A stretch of 9,776 nt of DNA from Armatimonadota bacterium (GTDB taxonomy: Bacteria > Armatimonadota > SYMT01): NCBI GenBank assembly GCA_020696885.1, contig JAJFMS010000163.1, positions 1 through 9,776 of the forward strand, given 5' to 3'. The translations under genes and the position numbers were made by a program. Each line of letters opens with the position of its first letter. The first letter of the stretch is position 1. The notes under the pieces were generated by a model. That model had not been told where the DNA came from. It was given only the letters and a program-made list of their open reading frames with translations, and made no database searches. Positions 6,789 through 9,776 of this stretch are shown in pieces.

Positions 6789-7289
6789 CTACTTCTTCGG
6801 AATGCCGAGCTCTTCCAGCTTCGCGGCCACATCCTTGCCGTGGCTGCCGGGCTTGACGCCCTTGTCGATGAAGCGGATCACGCCCTGGTCGTCGATGATG
6901 TACGTCCAGCGGGCTGCGAAGCCGTTCTGCGGGTTCAAGACCCCCAGCGCCTTGGCGTAGGTCTTGTCCGGATCGCTCAACAGCACGAAGTTGTACTGGT
7001 TCTTATCCGAGAACTCTTTGTTCTTCTCTGCCGGGTCGACGCTGGCGCCGAACACCTGGACCTTGTACTTCGAAATGGTGCTCATCTCATCACGGAGAGA
7101 GTTACATTCGGCCGTTCAGCCACCTGTTAACGCTTTGGGATACCAGGCCACGATCACGGCGGACTTCCCCTGGAACTGGCTGAGGGAGTACTTATCCCCC
7201 ACCGCCAGCGGCGCGGCCTCTTGCGCCGCCCCGGGGCCGGCGAGGGCGCCAATTGCCAACACGGCCGCGAGGCCGATCATCCATTTCAT
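6789..7289 (-). CDS. Selenocysteine peroxiredoxin, exported (TGA at 7116-7118 read as Sec)
   Basis: A thiol-dependent peroxidase of the AhpC/TSA (peroxiredoxin) family, 166 residues if TGA codon 58 is decoded as selenocysteine. The ATG at 7289 has AGGAG about 9 bases upstream. It begins a signal peptide (basic MK, hydrophobic core 4-18, likely cleavage near GAA-QE at 22-23), so the enzyme acts outside the cytoplasm. The active site reads WYPKALTGG-U58-TAEC62-NSLRD. The TGA falls where the peroxidatic Cys belongs, and Cys62 is a plausible resolving residue. The frame continues without shift through GASVDP, LLSDPDKTYAKALGV and ARWTYIIDDQG (probable active-site Arg127). A SECIS-like hairpin follows the TGA. 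Starting at ATG 7085 would leave 98 residues with no active site. The alternatives are a nonsense mutation or a sequencing error (TGC to TGA). Confidence 0.8.
7072..7118 (-). promoter_or_regulatory. Candidate bacterial SECIS hairpin after the in-frame TGA
   Basis: In the mRNA sense, CUCUCUC (7101-7095) pairs with GAGAUGAG (7088-7081), giving seven pairs with one bulged U. They close the six-base loop CGUGAU (7094-7089). Below, after an internal loop, GAAUG (7109-7105) pairs with CAUUUC (7077-7072) with one bulge. The apical loop starts 22 bases after the UGA and has GU at its second and third positions, in line with the bacterial SECIS pattern of a G near the start of an apical loop about 16-37 bases from the UGA. 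Folding was done by eye. Confidence 0.6.
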
Positions 7290-7540
7290 CCCGTCATTCT
7301 CCTGGAGCGCGGGTCCGGCCGGCGTCGGTCGCCGGCACCTATAGTAGAATTCCGCGTCATGCGACGATAGTCATCTGCTGTATCTATACTCGCGCCACGG
7401 CGGATTGTCAGCCATTAGGAGTAGAAGACCCAATTTAGATCACACCCTTGTGGGATATCTTCCGCGAGCGGACCACCGAACATCCTGGAAAAGAAAGTAA
7501 AGGGGCTTGGGACGTGGGGCCGGGGCGGAGGAGCCTGTCG
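7290..7540. promoter_or_regulatory. Divergent promoter region between peroxiredoxin and CvpA-like genes
   Basis: This 251-base gap is locally AT-richer than its surroundings and separates diverging genes, so it should hold promoters for both. Candidate -10 boxes are TACTAT on the minus strand (7346-7341) and TATACT on the plus strand (7385-7390). Neither has a convincing -35 at 17 bases. A 7-bp hairpin, GCCGGCG/CGCCGGC (7318-7324 and 7330-7336, loop TCGGT), would sit at the 5' end of the peroxiredoxin message. No extra gene is visible. Confidence 0.35.
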
Positions 7541-8044
7541 ATGACCTGGTTCGATATGGTGTTGGTGGTGCTGGTGCTGGCGGTGGTGGTCTGGGAAGCG
7601 CGGATGGAGACCGGCCGCGCCCTGCTGGACACCATGGCGGCGCTGGCGGCCGTGCAGTTTGCACGTGTCCTGGCGGTGCCCGTTACCACCTGGGGCAACT
7701 GGCGACCGCTGCCGGGCACCGAGTTCAGCCCGCTCGCGCTCGCCCTCAGCTTCGGCGGGCTGCTGATCGTAGGGCTGACGCTGAGCAAGTTCCTGCACCA
7801 GCGCGCTCGCTGGTCGATGGACCAGTTCGACCTGCTCTTCGGTGCGGCGCTGGGAGTGGTCATCGCCGTGGCGGTGGGGCACGGGATCACAGAGATCGCG
7901 GCCCGGTTTGCGATCCAGAAGCACGGCTACCTGCCGGAGTTCTGGACCAACTCCCTGGTGGCGGATGAGCTGCGGTCGTTCCGCACCTACCACCTGGTGG
8001 TGGACACCTTCCACAACTACCAGAACGGCCGAGGGATGCCGTAA
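7541..8044 (+). CDS. CvpA-like four-TM membrane protein
   Basis: A 167-residue integral membrane protein. ATG 7541 is chosen over the open frame upstream because GGAGGAG (7527-7533) sits 7 bases before it and the membrane domain starts at once. Hydrophobic segments are at about 4-19, 29-48, 63-82 and 97-118, followed by a hydrophilic tail rich in aromatic residues and His. The opening MTWFDMVLVVLVL and the FDLLFGAALGVVIAV segment at 96-110 match the layout of the CvpA (colicin V production) family, where a D..lGa..G motif precedes the last helix. The assignment rests on layout rather than strong residue identity. It is divergent from the peroxiredoxin and convergent with valS, and appears monocistronic. 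Confidence 0.65.
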   Translation: MTWFDMVLVVLVLAVVVWEARMETGRALLDTMAALAAVQFARVLAVPVTTWGNWRPLPGTEFSPLALALSFGGLLIVGLTLSKFLHQRARWSMDQFDLLFGAALGVVIAVAVGHGITEIAARFAIQKHGYLPEFWTNSLVADELRSFRTYHLVVDTFHNYQNGRGMP

Positions 8045-8256
8045 ACGAGGGTTGCTAAAGAGCCGTAGCAGAGCGGGGGTACCCGCGTGCGGGTCGATGC
8101 GCGTGGAGCGTTCAGCGCTGCCCCGAGGATCGTCCCGGCTCGGCCCTACAGCGCCGGCGATGACCCCCGGGCTGCAGCGCGAGGCCGGGAACTATCCGGA
8201 CCTCCGGCTCCTCCGCGTGGGGATGGAGATCGTCCCGTTCGTGGAGCACTTCCATT
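8045..8256. other. Intergenic stretch without a recognisable gene
   Basis: About 210 bases follow the CvpA-like stop. Open frames exist in several phases, as expected for GC-rich DNA, but none has a ribosome site plus recognisable protein. The only structure noted is a short hairpin at ACCCG-CGTG-CGGGT (about 8081-8094). A 32-codon frame from ATG 8160 to 8258 is possible but unsupported. Confidence 0.4.
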
Positions 8257-8345
8257 AGCCTTCCGGCTGATTGCCGGAGTCCCGACGGAAGTCGGGCGCT
8301 CGATAGACCTGTCCGGAACCCCGACTTCCGTCGGGACTCCGGCAA
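8257..8345. terminator. Hairpin cluster between convergent genes, likely bidirectional terminator
   Basis: Arms 8271-8296 and 8320-8345 are perfect 26-bp complements around a 23-base loop. Each arm also folds on itself (CCCGAC-GGAA-GTCGGG on the left, CCCGAC-TTCC-GTCGGG on the right), and AGCC-TTCC-GGCT (8257-8268) adds a third small hairpin. The large stem begins 17 bases after the valS stop. No T-tract follows, so its action as an intrinsic terminator is uncertain. It could equally be a dispersed palindromic repeat. Confidence 0.6.
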
Positions 8346-8361
8346 CCGCGCCATAGCCTGT

Positions 8362-9776
8362 CTAACCCGCGAACAACCGCAGCCGCTCCTGCACCAGCTC
8401 CCGGCGCGCGCGCAGGTCTTCGGCCTGCTTCTGCGTCTTCTCCACGATCTCGGCTGGGGCGCGGCTGGTGAAGCTCTCGTTGGAGAGCCGCCCCTCCACG
8501 CCTGCGAGCTCCTTGCCGATCGTCTCCAGCTCTTTCCCGAGGCGAGTCTTCTCGGCCTCCACGTCCACCAGGCCGGCCACGGCGATCGCGATCTCGAACC
8601 CGGAGGCTAGCGCGGTAGCGGCCGGTCCCTCGGGGCGCTCCCGCGTGATGCGTGCCCGGGAGCGCTGCTCCACGTAGGCCAGGTTCAGCTCGCCGTCGCC
8701 GAGGATCGCGGCGTCCACCGCCTGGTTCGGCACGCCGAGCTCCGCTTTGAGGTTCCGGATCGCTCGGGTCACCTCCATCACGGCGGCCATCCCTGCCTCG
8801 GCCGCTTCGCTCCGCAGCTCTGCGTGCGCCCCCGGGTAGGACTGCACCATCAGCGCGCTCTCGTCGGAAGTGACCGGCAGCGATTGCCAGATCTCCTCGG
8901 TGATGAACGGCAAGAATGGGTGCGCCAGTCGGAGCGATGCTTCCAGCACCGCTGTCAGCATCTCGCGGATCAGCGTGGGGTCGTCGGACCGCAGTCGCGG
9001 CTTGGCCAGCTCCAGGTACCAGTCCGCCAGCTCGTCCCAGAGGAAGTGGTAGAGGGTCCAGGCGGCCTCCCCCAGCGCGTAGCGGTCCAGCGCGTCGTTC
9101 ACGGATGCGGAAGCGGCGGCGAACCGGGAGAGCAGCCAGCGGTCGGCCAGTTCCAGGTCTTCCCGCGCGGCCAGCTCTTCCAGCGGCCGGAGCGCTACGT
9201 CCCCCTCCCCCAGGTTCATCAGCACGAACCGGCTGATGCTCCAGAGCTTGGTGCAGAAGTTGCGCATCTGCTCGATCTGCTCGGCCTTGGCGAGCGAGTC
9301 GTCGGCGCCCTTCGCCTTCTTGCCGCCGGACTTCCACTCCATCTTGAAGCGGATGTCCTGGCTATCCGAGACCAGGCTGGTGAGACCGAAGCGGGTCGCG
9401 TCGGCGCCGTACAGCTTGATCAGCTCCAGCGGATCCACGCCGGTGCCGAGGCTCTTGCTCATCCGCTTGCCGTCCTCGGTCATCACCGTGGCGTGCACCA
9501 GCACCTCGCGGAACGGCTCTTTGCCGATGAACTCCTCGCCGGTCATGATCATCCGCGCCACCCAGAGATACAGGATGTCGCGCCCGGTGATCATCAGGTC
9601 GGTCGGGTAGAAGCAGCCCAGCTCACCGGTCTCTCCCGGCCAGCCAAGAGTGGCGTGCGGCCAGAGCGCGCTGCTGAACCAGGTGTCCAGCACGTCCGGG
9701 TCCTGTTCCAGGTCGGTGCCGTTGCAGCGCGGACAGGCGGCCGGCGGCTCCACGGAGGCGATCGGCTGCGCGTCCT
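8362..9776 (-). CDS. valS: Valyl-tRNA synthetase, C-terminal 470 residues
   Basis: Class I aminoacyl-tRNA synthetase charging tRNA-Val. The window cuts off the N-terminal part with the HIGH motif and most of the editing domain. Fragment residue 1 is the codon at 9774-9772. Visible parts are: CPRC at 14-17, half of a likely metal site; the ValRS-typical DVLDTWFSSALWP at 27-39; GRDILYLWVARM at 64-75; and the KMSKS loop as GKRMSKS at 102-108 (9451-9471). The alpha-helical anticodon-binding region includes ADRWLLSRF and WDELADWYLELAKPRL. The last 65 or so residues (VDVEAEKTRLGKELETI onward) form the C-terminal coiled coil characteristic of ValRS, which separates it from IleRS and LeuRS. The stop is TAG at 8362-8364. 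The gene is convergent with the CvpA-like gene and intact as far as seen. Confidence 0.95.
   Translation of the reverse strand, partial: DAQPIASVEPPAACPRCNGTDLEQDPDVLDTWFSSALWPHATLGWPGETGELGCFYPTDLMITGRDILYLWVARMIMTGEEFIGKEPFREVLVHATVMTEDGKRMSKSLGTGVDPLELIKLYGADATRFGLTSLVSDSQDIRFKMEWKSGGKKAKGADDSLAKAEQIEQMRNFCTKLWSISRFVLMNLGEGDVALRPLEELAAREDLELADRWLLSRFAAASASVNDALDRYALGEAAWTLYHFLWDELADWYLELAKPRLRSDDPTLIREMLTAVLEASLRLAHPFLPFITEEIWQSLPVTSDESALMVQSYPGAHAELRSEAAEAGMAAVMEVTRAIRNLKAELGVPNQAVDAAILGDGELNLAYVEQRSRARITRERPEGPAATALASGFEIAIAVAGLVDVEAEKTRLGKELETIGKELAGVEGRLSNESFTSRAPAEIVEKTQKQAEDLRARRELVQERLRLFAG

Noticed and set aside
6789..7085. A 98-residue minus-strand gene starting at ATG 7085
   Set aside because: The frame continues upstream through TGA 7118 with clear peroxiredoxin sequence and a signal peptide, and ATG 7085 has no proper ribosome site. 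Started there, the protein would lack its catalytic residue.
6789..7289. Peroxiredoxin as an ordinary pseudogene
   Set aside because: There is only one stop, it is specifically TGA, it sits at the catalytic position and is followed by a SECIS-like hairpin. The rest of the protein looks fully conserved. Decay remains possible but is less likely.
8160..8258. 32-codon open frame after the CvpA-like gene
   Set aside because: There is no ribosome site, no recognisable protein and no operon link; open frames of this size are common in GC-rich DNA.
8255..9337. 360-codon minus-strand frame overlapping valS
   Set aside because: It is an alternative frame of valS with an Arg/Gly/Ala-rich low-complexity product, typical of shadow frames in GC-rich genes.

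Overview
The window is GC-rich bacterial DNA with tightly packed, bidirectional gene clusters, frequent GTG starts and several dispersed palindromic repeats. The phylum cannot be fixed from sequence alone. The mix (sucC-sucD-mdh cluster, stand-alone HhH/RNase H-like exonuclease, CvpA-like protein, an apparent selenoprotein) would fit Chloroflexota or a similar GC-rich lineage, but that is inference.

Left half (1-4000), minus strand: a TCA-cycle module reading sucC -> sucD -> mdh (succinyl-CoA ligase beta and alpha, malate dehydrogenase), followed after a 222-base gap by the first 70 codons of an unrecognised acidic protein. A 476-bp cassette is lodged between sucD and mdh. It is a GxxExxY (PD-(D/E)XK-like) gene bounded by perfect 20-bp terminal inverted repeats, and it fills a gap that would otherwise be about 25 bp. 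Related direct repeats lie on both sides of the module: a degenerate copy at 221-350, and a full copy with tandem 14-mers and a nested palindrome at 4085-4321.

Middle (4358-6717), plus strand: a three-gene run of an HhH + DEDDy exonuclease-like protein, a two-TM membrane protein whose C-terminus resembles the ribosomal protein bL12 C-terminal domain, and a GNAT acetyltransferase. The last 19 residues of the acetyltransferase are encoded inside one arm of a long inverted repeat.

Right part (6789-9776): the most notable gene is an exported peroxiredoxin on the minus strand (6789-7289). Its reading frame is interrupted by a single TGA exactly at the peroxidatic cysteine position, followed at the right distance by a SECIS-like hairpin, so it is probably a selenocysteine peroxiredoxin. 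An ordinary gene caller would truncate it to a 98-residue fragment lacking the active site. Divergent from it is a four-TM CvpA-like protein. A hairpin-rich convergent intergenic region follows, and then the C-terminal 470 residues of valyl-tRNA synthetase, which runs off the window end.
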